From Rhodocyclaceae bacterium (GTDB lineage: Bacteria > Pseudomonadota > Gammaproteobacteria > Burkholderiales > Rhodocyclaceae), in NCBI GenBank assembly GCA_016718525.1, contig JADKDD010000001.1:248001-312000 (forward strand): 64,000 nt of DNA, given 5' to 3'. Each line of letters starts with the position of its first letter. Position 1 is the first letter of the stretch. Shown here piece by piece: positions 42,811 through 51,881 of this stretch. The position numbers and the translations under genes are program-made. The notes under the pieces were generated by a model. The model was given only the letters and a program-made list of their open reading frames with translations, searched no databases and had not been told where the DNA came from.

Positions 42811-45252
42811 ATGGCCGGGAATTGTTATCACTGTGGCTTGCCGATCGGGACCGCAGTAAATTTTGATGTGCTGATCGGCGGGCAGGCGCAGCCAATGTGT
42901 TGCGCCGGGTGTCAGGCGGTGGCGCAGGCCATTGTCGACAGCGGTTTGAGTCAGTACTATCAGCATAGAGATGCGATGCCGGACAGTCCGCGTGAAGCGG
43001 TGCCCGTTATGCTGCAGGAATTGGGCTTGTTCGATCATCCCGATGTACAAAGAAACTTTGTACATGCGGTGGCAGAGGATGAAAATCTGCGTGAAGCGAA
43101 CTTGCTGCTCGAAGGCATTACCTGTGCCGCCTGTGTTTGGCTGAATGAAGCGCAGATTCGCAAACAGGCTGGTGTAACGGCTGTTGGCATTAACTACTCG
43201 ACCCGGCGGGCACGCGTGCAGTGGGATCAACGGCAGATCAAACTTTCCGAAATCCTGGCTGCCGTTGCGGCGATCGGCTATCGCGCGCACCCCTATGATG
43301 TCGCTCGCGCCGAGGCGCTCGCGGTGGCGGAGCGCAAGACGGCATTGTGGCGCTTGTTCGTGGCTGGTTTTGGCATGATGCAGGTGATGATGTATGCGGT
43401 CCCCGTTTATATGGCTGATGTCGGTTCCGGCGGTGACATGTCAGCTGGAATCGAACAACTGATGCGTTGGGCGAGCTTGATTCTGACTCTGCCAGTGATG
43501 TTTTATTCGGCCGCACCTTTTTTCGTCAACGCGCAACGTGATCTGGCACAGCGGCGCGTGGGCATGGATGTACCGGTGGCATTGGGTATCGGTGCCGCAT
43601 TCCTTGCCAGTGTCTGGGCAACACTCACAAGCGGTGGTGCCGTGTACTTTGATTCGGTCACCATGTTTGTCTTTTTCTTGTTGTCCGGACGTTATCTGGA
43701 AATGCTGGCGCGGCAAAAGGCGGCGCGCAGTGTGGAGGCGATTGCCCGCGCAATCCCGGCGTTCGCGGAGCGCTGGCGCAGCTGGCCTGCCGGTATGGCC
43801 GAGCGGGTGCCGGTGGCTGATTTGTGTGTCGATGATGTGGTGCGTATCGCGCCAGGAGACACGATCCCTGCTGATGGGGTCGTCATTGACGGTTCCAGCA
43901 GTACGGACGAATCGCTATTGACCGGCGAGAGTGTGCCGCTGCACAAATCTCGCGCAGACAGTCTGGTCGGCGGCAGCGTGAATATCGATAGCCCGTTGAT
44001 CATGCGTGTTGAACGAGTCGGCGAAGGTACCCGCCTGGCGGCGATCACCCGATTGATGGAGCGGGCGGCGAGTGAAAAGCCGGCGGTTGTGCTGATGGCC
44101 GACCGGATTGCAGGACGTTTCGTGCTTGCGCTGCTCATCCTGGCGCTGGTCAGTGGTGTGTTCTGGTGGTGGCTGGAACCGGCGCGCGCCTTGTGGATTT
44201 TTGTCGCCGTCCTGGTGGTGAGTTGCCCGTGCGCACTGTCACTGGCGACACCTACAGCGTTGACGGTGGCGACCGGCGCGTTGGCACGGCATGGCGTCCT
44301 GGTGACGCGCGGACATGCCATTGAAACGCTTGCCCGGGCAACCCACTTTGTTTTCGATAAAACAGGCACACTGACTGAAGGGCGCATGCGCGTGACTGAA
44401 ATCATAGCGGTGAACGGCAACGAAACGTTCGCGAGAAGTATCGCGGCGGCACTTGAGCGTGGATCGAAGCATCCGATCGCGCGCGCGCTTCAAGGCGGCG
44501 ATGACCCAAGTATTGCGGTGGACGAGTCAGTCAACACGACCGGCGAAGGTGTGGCTGGTGTCATAGACGGTGAGACCTGGCGTCTGGGTCGCCCGGAGTA
44601 CGTTGCCGGTCTGCATGGATTGGCATTGCCGGAACAGATCGTCACGCGAGTTGGTGCCGGCGACACGCCGTTGGCACTGGGAAACCATCGTGGATGGCAA
44701 GCATTTTTCTTTCTCACGGATAGCATGCGTGGTGATGCGCTGCAAATGGTTAGCTCACTCAAAGCATTGGGGTTCGCGGTATCGATTCTTAGCGGTGATT
44801 CCGCCGCGGCCGTTGCCCGGGCGGGGCAGATGCTTGGCGTTGATGATGCTCGCGGCAATTTGTTGCCGCAACACAAGTTGGCTGCGGTAAGGGCTTTACA
44901 GTCTGAGGGTGCAGTAGTTGCGATGATCGGCGATGGTGTGAACGATGCACCGGTGCTTGCCCAGGCGCAGGTGTCAATTGCCATGGGCGGTGGCGCTGAT
45001 CTGGCGCGCTCCAGCGGTGACATTGTGTTGCTTGGCCAGCGCTTGATGGCGATTACTGACGGTGTCTTTTTAGCGCGGCGCACCACCCGGATCGTTCGGC
45101 AGAATCTGGGCTGGTCTTTTGCCTACAATTTCCTTGCGATCCCGCTGGCTGTGCTTGGTTGGGTCACACCATGGATGGCAGGCATCGGGATGTCAGCAAG
45201 CTCTTTGCTGGTGGTGCTCAACGCATTGCGTTTGCAGGGGGTTAAGCGCTAA
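42811..45252 (+). CDS. ccoI: Copper P-type ATPase for cbb3 oxidase assembly (CcoI/FixI)
   Basis: 813 residues from the ATG at 42811. N-terminal NCYHCGLPIG and MCCAGCQAV form the DUF-type cysteine domain of CcoI. A heavy-metal domain has CAAC at about 105-108. Membrane copper motif CPC is at about 472-474, the phosphorylated DKTGTLT at 516, and GDGVNDAPVLAQAQVSIAMG in the hinge. CcoI exports copper needed for the cbb3 CuB centre. ccoS follows with a 1-base overlap, and ccoNOQP lies 1.2 kb downstream. A copy of the 25-bp repeat occurs in frame at 44648. Confidence 0.93.
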   Translation: MAGNCYHCGLPIGTAVNFDVLIGGQAQPMCCAGCQAVAQAIVDSGLSQYYQHRDAMPDSPREAVPVMLQELGLFDHPDVQRNFVHAVAEDENLREANLLLEGITCAACVWLNEAQIRKQAGVTAVGINYSTRRARVQWDQRQIKLSEILAAVAAIGYRAHPYDVARAEALAVAERKTALWRLFVAGFGMMQVMMYAVPVYMADVGSGGDMSAGIEQLMRWASLILTLPVMFYSAAPFFVNAQRDLAQRRVGMDVPVALGIGAAFLASVWATLTSGGAVYFDSVTMFVFFLLSGRYLEMLARQKAARSVEAIARAIPAFAERWRSWPAGMAERVPVADLCVDDVVRIAPGDTIPADGVVIDGSSSTDESLLTGESVPLHKSRADSLVGGSVNIDSPLIMRVERVGEGTRLAAITRLMERAASEKPAVVLMADRIAGRFVLALLILALVSGVFWWWLEPARALWIFVAVLVVSCPCALSLATPTALTVATGALARHGVLVTRGHAIETLARATHFVFDKTGTLTEGRMRVTEIIAVNGNETFARSIAAALERGSKHPIARALQGGDDPSIAVDESVNTTGEGVAGVIDGETWRLGRPEYVAGLHGLALPEQIVTRVGAGDTPLALGNHRGWQAFFFLTDSMRGDALQMVSSLKALGFAVSILSGDSAAAVARAGQMLGVDDARGNLLPQHKLAAVRALQSEGAVVAMIGDGVNDAPVLAQAQVSIAMGGGADLARSSGDIVLLGQRLMAITDGVFLARRTTRIVRQNLGWSFAYNFLAIPLAVLGWVTPWMAGIGMSASSLLVVLNALRLQGVKR
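44648..44672 (+). repeat. 25-bp repeat-like copy inside ccoI
   Basis: GAGTTGGTGCCG then GCGACACGCCGTT, 22 of 25 matches to the consensus, encoding RVGAGDTPL. The reading phase is the same as in the other coding copies, so a shared peptide origin cannot be excluded. Confidence 0.5.
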
Positions 45253-45434
45253 TGGATATCTTGTATCTGCTGATACCGATGTCGCTGGCGCTGGTTTTTG
45301 TGATCGCCGTTATATTCTGGTGGTCGCTGCGTAGCGGTCAGTACGAGGATCTGGATGGACCTGGACATCGGGTGCTGATGGATGATGACAGTCCGCCGGA
45401 CGAAAGTGACTCTGTGCGCTCGGATGGAAAGTGA
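45252..45434 (+). CDS. ccoS: cbb3 oxidase assembly protein CcoS
   Basis: 60 residues: one N-terminal membrane helix (MDILYLLIPMSLALVFVIAVIFWWSL), then SGQYEDLDGPGHRVLMDDD, the typical CcoS signature. It is needed for cofactor (heme b/Cu) insertion into CcoN. It overlaps the ccoI stop by one base, as in most cbb3 loci. Confidence 0.92.
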   Translation: MDILYLLIPMSLALVFVIAVIFWWSLRSGQYEDLDGPGHRVLMDDDSPPDESDSVRSDGK

Positions 45435-45513
45435 GCAGACCCTGCTGCTAATTCAGAGCTTTCATTGGTGCCTGAGCTTTTGCTGTAGCTAAAACCTTTT
45501 GCGTGTGACGAAA

Positions 45514-45543
45514 CATTCCCGGGCGCAGTGACGCCCGGGAATG
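45514..45543. terminator. Strong hairpin between ccoS and ompW
   Basis: A perfect 12-bp stem (CATTCCCGGGCG at 45514-45525 with CGCCCGGGAATG at 45532-45543) with a 6-base loop, 11 bp after the ompW stop and 80 bp after ccoS. Only short T runs follow on either side, so it probably acts as a bidirectional terminator of the convergent pair. Confidence 0.75.
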
Positions 45544-45554
45544 CTTATCTATCA

Positions 45555-46229
45555 TCAGAAGCGATAGCCGTAGCCAACACCAAACAGCAGTGGGTCAACT
45601 TTGACAGTGCTGAGTTTGCCGAATTGCGTATTTCTCAGATCAGTCTGAATGTAGACTTTCTTGAGGTCAAAATTTAGGAAGGATTTGGCACCGATTTTTA
45701 CGTCAAAACCGACTTGAAGTGCGCCACCCCAGCTGTTTTTGTCGAGGTAGTTCGTGCCGGTATTACCGCCACCCAAGGTTTGCGTGACGGCATTTAATGG
45801 ACCTAGGTTGACATCTGAAAGGCGGGTGTAGTTAACGCCGGCGCCGACGTAGGGACGGAATTGGCCGTCGGGCAGGAAGTGGTATTGCAAGGTCAAAGTG
45901 GGCGGCAACTGCTTGAATGATCCGGCCTTGAATGCGCCGACCGCACTGGCAGTAATCTCGACATCGTGTTTCTGTGGGTAGGTCAAAATTAATTCTGCAG
46001 CCAAGTTCTTGCTAAAGAAGTAGGTGAAATCCACCTCGGGAATAGTTTTGTTGCTGATATCGATTCCATCCTGAGGGATTGCAGCAGCGGCGATCGGGTC
46101 AGAGTCATTGTTCGTATCGATGCGCACAACGCGACCGCGCACCATCCAGTTGCCTTCGGTTTCTTGCGCCATTGCAGCGGCTGATCCAGCTACGACTCCT
46201 GCAACGAGAGCCAATTTGACGAACTTCAT
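45555..46229 (-). CDS. ompW: OmpW family outer-membrane protein
   Basis: 224 residues from the ATG at 46229, opening with a signal peptide (MKFVKLALVAGVVAGSAAAMAQ). The longer frame to 46349 is not supported. Beta-barrel strands follow: NWMVRGRVVRIDTN, the conserved IPEVDFTYFFSKNLAAELILTYPQKHDV segment, LPPTLTLQYHFLPDGQFRPYVGAGVNYTRL, and the C-terminal VDPLLFGVGYGYRF with terminal Phe. It forms a small eight-stranded channel. OmpW is FNR-controlled in enteric bacteria, and a fine FNR box lies upstream here. Confidence 0.93.
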   Translation of the reverse strand: MKFVKLALVAGVVAGSAAAMAQETEGNWMVRGRVVRIDTNNDSDPIAAAAIPQDGIDISNKTIPEVDFTYFFSKNLAAELILTYPQKHDVEITASAVGAFKAGSFKQLPPTLTLQYHFLPDGQFRPYVGAGVNYTRLSDVNLGPLNAVTQTLGGGNTGTNYLDKNSWGGALQVGFDVKIGAKSFLNFDLKKVYIQTDLRNTQFGKLSTVKVDPLLFGVGYGYRF

Positions 46230-46295
46230 ACAACTTCCTTTCGATTTATTGATTAATGGACGTGACGCAGAATATCCATTCAAGAAATGACAGTC

Positions 46296-46309
46296 TTGAT
46301 CTATGTCAA
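46296..46309 (-). promoter_or_regulatory. FNR box of the ompW promoter
   Basis: TTGAT-CTAT-GTCAA on the plus strand, a near-perfect FNR site. On the minus strand TATTCT (46274-46269) lies 31 bp centre to centre from it, the class II spacing. This predicts ompW transcription from about 46262, 33 bp before the ATG. Confidence 0.82.
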
Positions 46310-46426
46310 GCGACACGGAGATAGCTGATTTGCGCAAAGACCCGGGCATTTTTGTACTAGGTGGAATGGAAATTCATCGACAATGGCCTGATGGCTACTC
46401 GCTTCAAGGGCTTTTGTCACATCCAG

Positions 46427-46440
46427 TTGACCTAGATCAA
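46427..46440 (+). promoter_or_regulatory. FNR box of the ccoNOQP promoter
   Basis: TTGAC-CTAG-ATCAA, 58 bp before the ccoN ATG. The sequence TAACAT at 46463-46468 is at the class II distance for a -10 element. The position predicts a start near 46475, 23 bp upstream of ccoN. Confidence 0.85.
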
Positions 46441-46497
46441 GTGGCCTGTATCATCGCTTGATTAACATCCGGCCAACGTTTTTCGGGAGGTAAGACC

Positions 46498-47952
46498 ATG
46501 CAATCGCAGGCGACGTATAACTACAAAGTCATACGCCAGTTCACCGTGATGACCGTTGTCTGGGGCATCGTCGGGATGTTGGTTGGCGTCATCATCGCCG
46601 CTCAACTGGTCTGGCCTGAACTTAATCTTGGTGAGTACTTGAGTTACGGCCGCTTGCGCCCGCTACACACCAACGCAGTGATTTTTGCTTTCGGTGGTTG
46701 TTCGCTGTTTGCGACCTCCTACTACTGCGTGCAGCGGACTTGCCACACCCCGCTATTTGCGCCGGGCCTTGCCGCATTTACTTTTTGGGGCTGGCAGGTG
46801 GTCATTTTGTTGGCTGCGATCACGCTGCCAATGGGGATGACACAGGGCAAGGAGTATGCCGAACTTGAATGGCCGATTGATCTGCTGATTACCGTGGTGT
46901 GGGTCTCCTACGCGGTGGTTTTCTTTGGCACGATCGTCAAGCGCAAAACGCCGCATATTTATGTGGCCAACTGGTTTTTCGGTGGGTTTATCCTGACGGT
47001 TGCGGTCTTGCACCTGGTTAACAGCGCAGCGGTCCCGGTACTGTCGTCACCAATCTGGAAGTCATACTCAGCCTACGCGGGTGTGCAGGATGCCATGGTG
47101 CAGTGGTGGTACGGTCACAATGCGGTGGGTTTCTTCCTGACCGCCGGTTTCCTCGGAATGATGTACTACTTTGTGCCGAAGCAGGCAGAACGGCCGGTGT
47201 ATTCCTATCGGCTTTCGGTGGTGCACTTTTGGGCGCTGATCTTCACCTACATGTGGGCCGGCCCGCATCATTTGCACTACACGGCCCTGCCGGACTGGAC
47301 ACAGTCACTGGGGATGGTGTTCTCCTTGATCCTGCTGGCACCGAGCTGGGGTGGCATGATCAATGGCGTGATGACACTCTCCGGCGCATGGCACAAGCTG
47401 CGCGATGACCCGGTGCTGAAGTTCATGATCACCTCCTTGTCGTTCTACGGCATGTCGACCTTTGAAGGTCCGATGATGTCGATCAAGACGGTAAACGCGC
47501 TATCACACTACACCGACTGGACCGTGGGCCACGTACATTCAGGTGCCCTGGGTTGGGTGGCAATGATTGCGATCGGTTGCACGTATTACATGTTGCCTCG
47601 CCTTTACGGTAAAGCCGAAATGTTCTCGGTTCGATTGATCAACATCCATTTCTGGATGGCGACCTTGGGTGTGGTGCTGTATATCGCCTCGATGTGGATT
47701 GCCGGGGTGATGCAGGGCCTGATGTGGCGCGCGACCAATCCGGACGGCACCTTGACCTATGCGTTCGTTGATTCGGTGAAAGCGACTTATCCGTACTACA
47801 CGGTGCGCTTGCTCGGAGGCTTCCTGTTTCTCTCTGGAATGTTCCTGATGGCCTACAACAGCTTTAAAACGATCGTTGGTGGCCGCGCTTACGATGCTCC
47901 GGTGTTGGCTCCGTCGGGAGCCGGCTTGTCGCCACTTGCGGCAGCCCACTGA
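46498..47952 (+). CDS. ccoN: cbb3-type cytochrome c oxidase subunit I
   Basis: 484 residues, about twelve membrane helices, heme-copper oxidase fold. Visible ligands are HTNAVIFAFGG (low-spin heme b), WWYGHNAVGFFLTAGFLG (CuB His and the family GHNAV motif), WAGPHHLHYT (CuB histidines) and VGHVHSGALGW (heme b3 and b). It reduces O2 to water with high affinity. GGGAGGTAAG gives a strong ribosome site. An FNR box is upstream. Confidence 0.97.
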   Translation: MQSQATYNYKVIRQFTVMTVVWGIVGMLVGVIIAAQLVWPELNLGEYLSYGRLRPLHTNAVIFAFGGCSLFATSYYCVQRTCHTPLFAPGLAAFTFWGWQVVILLAAITLPMGMTQGKEYAELEWPIDLLITVVWVSYAVVFFGTIVKRKTPHIYVANWFFGGFILTVAVLHLVNSAAVPVLSSPIWKSYSAYAGVQDAMVQWWYGHNAVGFFLTAGFLGMMYYFVPKQAERPVYSYRLSVVHFWALIFTYMWAGPHHLHYTALPDWTQSLGMVFSLILLAPSWGGMINGVMTLSGAWHKLRDDPVLKFMITSLSFYGMSTFEGPMMSIKTVNALSHYTDWTVGHVHSGALGWVAMIAIGCTYYMLPRLYGKAEMFSVRLINIHFWMATLGVVLYIASMWIAGVMQGLMWRATNPDGTLTYAFVDSVKATYPYYTVRLLGGFLFLSGMFLMAYNSFKTIVGGRAYDAPVLAPSGAGLSPLAAAH

Positions 47953-47979
47953 TCGCAATTTTGCCAGGAGTTATTCATC

Positions 47980-48606
47980 ATGTTGAAGCATGAAACAATC
48001 GAAAAAAATGTCGGCTGGCTGATCGTGCTGACCATTGTGGCGATCAGCTTCGGTGGTCTGGTTGAGATTGTGCCGCTGTTTTTCCAAAAATCGACGACTG
48101 TGGAGAGTGAGTTGGTGGCCAAGGGCCTGGTCAAACCCTACGACCCTGTGCGCCTGTCAGGGCGGGATGTCTATATCCGTGAGGGTTGCTATAACTGTCA
48201 TTCACAAATGATTCGCCCATTCCGCGCCGAAACTGAGCGTTATGGCCACTACTCAGTTGCCGGTGAATTTGTGTACGACCATCCTTTTCAGTGGGGCTCA
48301 AAGCGAACCGGTCCAGATTTGGCCCGAGTCGGCGGTCGTTACTCTGATTTGTGGCATCGCACTCACTTGATCAATCCTCGTGATGTGGTTCCGGAATCCA
48401 ACATGCCAGCCTATGCGTTCCTCGATCGGCCGATCAAGGATGCGAGCGCCATCGAGGACAAAATGCGGGCCCTTCGCGCAGTTGGCGTGCCTTATACCGA
48501 CGAGGAGATTGCCGGTGCCAAAAAGGCGCTTGAAGGCGTAACCGAAATCGACGCGTTGATCGCCTACCTGCAGGGCATGGGCACCGCGCTCAAACAGACG
48601 CGCTGA
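47980..48606 (+). CDS. ccoO: cbb3-type cytochrome c oxidase subunit II
   Basis: 208 residues: an N-terminal membrane helix (NVGWLIVLTIVAISFGGLVEIVPLFF), then the single c-type heme site CYNCHSQMIRPF near residue 70. GPDLARVGGRYSDLWHRTHL and ESNMPAYAF (Met ligand) follow. It passes electrons to CcoN. It lies 27 bp after ccoN with an AGGAG site. Confidence 0.97.
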   Translation: MLKHETIEKNVGWLIVLTIVAISFGGLVEIVPLFFQKSTTVESELVAKGLVKPYDPVRLSGRDVYIREGCYNCHSQMIRPFRAETERYGHYSVAGEFVYDHPFQWGSKRTGPDLARVGGRYSDLWHRTHLINPRDVVPESNMPAYAFLDRPIKDASAIEDKMRALRAVGVPYTDEEIAGAKKALEGVTEIDALIAYLQGMGTALKQTR

Positions 48607-48618
48607 GGGAGAGATCAA

Positions 48619-48810
48619 ATGGATATCAATGATCTGCGGGCAGGATTCACTGTGCTGACCTTTGTTCTGTTTGTTGGAATCGTTTGGTGGGCATATTCCG
48701 ACCGACGCAAGGCCGTTTACGACGAAGCGGCGCGGATTCCACTGGATGACGACTTACCGCTACCCATGACACAGGTGCCCGGAACTGGAAAAGGAAATTT
48801 TCATGAGTGA
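48619..48810 (+). CDS. ccoQ: cbb3-type cytochrome c oxidase subunit CcoQ
   Basis: 63 residues: one membrane helix (DLRAGFTVLTFVLFVGIVWWAYSDRRK), followed by an acidic tail with EAARIPLDDD, the usual CcoQ layout. It stabilises the complex. It overlaps ccoP by 8 bp. Confidence 0.9.
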   Translation: MDINDLRAGFTVLTFVLFVGIVWWAYSDRRKAVYDEAARIPLDDDLPLPMTQVPGTGKGNFHE

Positions 48811-49768
48811 TTTTGTCAATAGTTTCTGGAGTATTTACGTCACGGTGATCAGTCTGGTCAGCATTCTGGCCTGCGGGTTGTTGCTGTGGCAACAAAGTTC
48901 ACATAAGCATTCGCCAGGTAAGACTACCGGACACGTGTGGGACGAGAACCTGGAAGAATTCAGCAACCCCTTGCCAAATTGGTGGCGGTGGCTGTTTTAC
49001 CTGACGGTCATTTATGCGCTGATTTATCTGGCCATGTTCCCCGGGCTCGGTTCGTTCAAGGGTGCTTTTGGCTGGAGTTCTGTTGGTCAATACGATGCTG
49101 AACAAAAATTGGCCGAGACTAACTACGGACCGATTTTTGAAAAATATCGCAGCCAGGACATCAAGACCGTTGCTGCCAGCAGTGAAGGGCGCGAGATGGG
49201 ACAGCGCCTTTATATGACTTACTGCTCGCAGTGTCACGGCTCTGATGCGCGAGGCGCCAAGGGCTTCCCCAATCTCACTGACAAGGATTGGCTGTGGGGT
49301 GGCACCAGTGAAAAGATCAAAGAAACCCTGACCAACGGTCGGGATGCCATGATGCCGGCCAAAGGGCTGAAACCGGACCTCACGCCTGAGCAAATCGTTG
49401 ACCTTGCCACCTATGTGCGCTCCTTGTCCGGGTTAAGCAAAGACGATGGTCGTGCCGCTAAAGGCAAAGAACTGTTTGCCGTTGCATGCGCCGCCTGTCA
49501 TGGTCCGGAAGCCAAAGGTGTGACCGGCGTTGCACCGAATCTCACCGACAGCCATTGGCTCTATGGCAGTTCAGAGCCGGATATTGTCGAGACAATTACC
49601 AGGGGTCGGGTAAATCGTATGCCGGCATTCGGTGAGTTTCTTGGTGAGGCCAAGGTTCACCTGCTGACAGCCTATGTGGTGAGTTTGGGCGGTAGCGAGC
49701 CTGATCCGGCGGCGGCACCAACCGCCAACGGCGCGCCGCCAGCACCAACTGAGGCAGCAGGGAAGTAG
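48803..49768 (+). CDS. ccoP: cbb3-type cytochrome c oxidase subunit III
   Basis: 321 residues: two N-terminal membrane segments including NWWRWLFYLTVIYALIYLAMFPGLG, then two c-type hemes with YCSQCHGSD near residue 145 and ACAACHGPEA near residue 232. Their Met ligands are in MMPAKG and RMPAFG. It accepts electrons from cytochrome c. The Pro/Ala-rich C-terminal tail (PTANGAPPAPTEAAGK) is encoded on the strand opposite a copy of the 25-bp repeat. Confidence 0.96.
   Translation: MSDFVNSFWSIYVTVISLVSILACGLLLWQQSSHKHSPGKTTGHVWDENLEEFSNPLPNWWRWLFYLTVIYALIYLAMFPGLGSFKGAFGWSSVGQYDAEQKLAETNYGPIFEKYRSQDIKTVAASSEGREMGQRLYMTYCSQCHGSDARGAKGFPNLTDKDWLWGGTSEKIKETLTNGRDAMMPAKGLKPDLTPEQIVDLATYVRSLSGLSKDDGRAAKGKELFAVACAACHGPEAKGVTGVAPNLTDSHWLYGSSEPDIVETITRGRVNRMPAFGEFLGEAKVHLLTAYVVSLGGSEPDPAAAPTANGAPPAPTEAAGK
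49727..49751 (-). repeat. 25-bp repeat copy in the ccoP tail (antisense)
   Basis: The minus strand reads CAGTTGGTGCTG then GCGGCGCGCCGTT, 22 of 25 matches to the consensus. It is the only copy in this window that opposes the gene it lies in. It falls in the dispensable C-terminal tail of CcoP. Confidence 0.5.
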
Positions 49769-49837
49769 TCGGCGTTTCGGTACGAGCGCGACCCTGCACG
49801 TACGACTGTACAATTTCCGCGAGTAACATCTGATTCA

Positions 49838-49873
49838 CGCACCTTACGGCTGATAAACCAGTCGTAAGGTGCG
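49838..49873 (+). terminator. Hairpin between ccoP and ccoG
   Basis: An 11-bp perfect stem, CGCACCTTACG (49838-49848) with CGTAAGGTGCG (49863-49873), extendable by a G-T and a C-G pair, with loop TGATAAACCA. No U run follows, only AGATTT. It may be an attenuating or RNA-stabilising hairpin at the 3' end of ccoNOQP instead of a full terminator. Confidence 0.55.
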
Positions 49874-49922
49874 CCAGATTTCCCGCGACACCCATTTTTC
49901 GAGACCATAGATTGCCCACACC

Positions 49923-51341
49923 ATGAGCGAGGCCACTCCGGCGAAACGCGTCATCCCCATTGTTGAGGTGGTGGAAGACAGCCTTTATGAGGTCCGCAAG
50001 AAAATCTATCCGCGCGCGGTTACGGGAGTGTTTGCCCGTTGGCGGTGGATCATGGTCTGGTTCACTCAGATTCTCTACTACGGGTTGTGTTGGATGCCGT
50101 GGAACGGTCGGCAAGCCGTGCTGTTTCACCTGGTTGAACGCAAGTTCTATATTTTCGGGATGGTGCTTTGGCCGCAAGACGTTTTCTTTCTGACGGTCTT
50201 GCTCATCATTTCGGCATTTTCCCTGTTTCTTTTTACCGCTGTTGCCGGGCGCTTGTGGTGCGGTTACACCTGCCCGCAAACTGTTTATACAGAAATATTC
50301 CTTTGGGTCGAAAAAGTATTCCAGGGCGACCGCGCCACCCGGATGAAGCGTGACGAAGCGCGTTGGGCACCTGAAAATCTGGCGCGGCGCGGCGGAAAAT
50401 ATTTAACTTGGGCGCTGATTTCATTGTGGACCGGTTTTACTTTCGTTGGCTATTTCACGCCAATGTCCGAACTGTGGCGCAGCGTGATCGCGGTTACGCT
50501 CGGTCCCTGGGAAGTTTTTTGGATTTTGTTTTACGGCACGTTTACGTATATGGGCGCGGGAGTCATGCGTGAGCAAGTCTGTAAATACATGTGTCCCTAT
50601 GCACGGTTTCAGAGTGTGATGTTTGACCCTGATACCTTGATAATTACCTACGATGCAGAACGTGGCGAAGCGCGCGGAGCGCGAAAAAAGAGAGTCGATC
50701 CGCGAAGTATTGAAAAGGGTGATTGCGTTGACTGCAGCATTTGCGTTCAGGTTTGCCCGACCGGTATTGATATCCGAAATGGCTTGCAATACGAATGCAT
50801 CGGCTGTGGAGCCTGCATCGATGCCTGTGATCAGGTGATGGAAAAAATGAATTACCCGAAGGGTCTGATTCGGTATTCAACGGAAAATGCTTTGGCCAAA
50901 CATTGGACAGGAAAAGACATTCTTGCCCACATTGTGCGCCCAAGAATAATTGTCTATACGGGCATCCTGTCGGCCGTGGGCCTGGCATTGATCTGGGGTC
51001 TGGCAACTAAACCCGAATTGCGCGTCGACATCACGCGTGACCGCGCAGTCCTTGCGCGCGAGGTTGAGGGTGGCTGGATTGAGAATGTCTACCGGCTACA
51101 CGTAATGAATGTTTCCGAAACCAACCGGCGCTACGCCATTAGCGTTGAAGGGCCGCCCGACATTGATCTGCTGGGCGAGCGGATCATTGAAGTTCCGGCG
51201 ACCTCTGCGCAGTCGACCACCTTGAGGGTTCGCATGCCGGCAGATGGAAAGAAGGGTTCCAGCGTGATTTACTTCGATGTCAAATCCATCGCCGATGAAC
51301 GAATCAAGGTTCATGAGAAAGCGAGCTTCATCAAGCCATGA
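49923..51341 (+). CDS. ccoG: cbb3 oxidase accessory protein CcoG (FixG/RdxA)
   Basis: 472 residues with about five membrane helices and two ferredoxin-like 4Fe-4S sites: CVDCSICVQVCPTGIDIRNGLQYECIGCGACIDACDQV near residue 260. Early CGYTCPQTVYTE is the other family mark. The C-terminal third is a periplasmic immunoglobulin-like domain (FixG_C). It acts in copper reduction and delivery during cbb3 assembly. The stop overlaps ccoH by 4 bp. Confidence 0.95.
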   Translation: MSEATPAKRVIPIVEVVEDSLYEVRKKIYPRAVTGVFARWRWIMVWFTQILYYGLCWMPWNGRQAVLFHLVERKFYIFGMVLWPQDVFFLTVLLIISAFSLFLFTAVAGRLWCGYTCPQTVYTEIFLWVEKVFQGDRATRMKRDEARWAPENLARRGGKYLTWALISLWTGFTFVGYFTPMSELWRSVIAVTLGPWEVFWILFYGTFTYMGAGVMREQVCKYMCPYARFQSVMFDPDTLIITYDAERGEARGARKKRVDPRSIEKGDCVDCSICVQVCPTGIDIRNGLQYECIGCGACIDACDQVMEKMNYPKGLIRYSTENALAKHWTGKDILAHIVRPRIIVYTGILSAVGLALIWGLATKPELRVDITRDRAVLAREVEGGWIENVYRLHVMNVSETNRRYAISVEGPPDIDLLGERIIEVPATSAQSTTLRVRMPADGKKGSSVIYFDVKSIADERIKVHEKASFIKP

Positions 51342-51877
51342 GCACCCCATCGCTACGCGCAACTGACAGTGGTCCGTGGTACCGTCAACGGTGGCCGTGG
51401 TTGATCATTAGCGGACCGTTTATCGTGGTCGTGGCGGGACTCTACACCGCATGGCTGGCAGTGACCACCAACGACGGTTTGGTCACGGAGGACTATTACA
51501 AGAAGGGGATGTCGATCAACCAGACCGTCGCCCAAAGTGCCTCGGCTGAACGCCTGGGGCTGCGGGCGGATTTGAGCGTCAGCGCCGAGCGCATGACGAT
51601 CATGCTCAGCGCCGATGACGCAAGCTTCAGGCCGCCACCGAGCATCAAAGTCGTTGTGTCGCATCCCACTCGCGCCGGACTGGATCAATCGCGGACTATG
51701 GCTTTGATCGAAGGTGCCTACACTGCCTCGTTTCAACTACCTGCTGCTGGACATTGGGTGGTGTTGATCGGAGATGAAGCTCAAACGTGGCGCTTGATGG
51801 GCAATGTGATATTGCCAAGTAGCGGGAAAATTGAGATTGGCGCCGGACACGACGCCGCGCGGCGAAACAAGGAGTAA
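51338..51877 (+). CDS. ccoH: FixH/CcoH family protein
   Basis: 179 residues: an N-terminal membrane anchor (PWLIISGPFIVVVAGLYTAWLAV), then NDGLVTEDYYKKGMSINQT, the conserved FixH segment. A beta-sandwich periplasmic domain follows to HWVVLIGDEAQTWRLMGNVILP. It is needed for stable cbb3 complex formation. It is translationally coupled to ccoG through an ATGA overlap. Confidence 0.92.
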   Translation: MSTPSLRATDSGPWYRQRWPWLIISGPFIVVVAGLYTAWLAVTTNDGLVTEDYYKKGMSINQTVAQSASAERLGLRADLSVSAERMTIMLSADDASFRPPPSIKVVVSHPTRAGLDQSRTMALIEGAYTASFQLPAAGHWVVLIGDEAQTWRLMGNVILPSSGKIEIGAGHDAARRNKE

Positions 51878-51881
51878 AAAA

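Noticed and set aside
43692..44420. 242-codon minus-strand frame opposite ccoI, and similar frames at 44490-45086 and 42036-42689
   Set aside because: Ser/Thr/Ala-rich antisense shadows of ccoI and the SDR gene without ribosome sites.
49596..50279. 227-codon minus-strand frame across ccoP and ccoG
   Set aside because: It spans the hairpin and both coding ends, and its translation is Pro/His-rich with no signal or domain.
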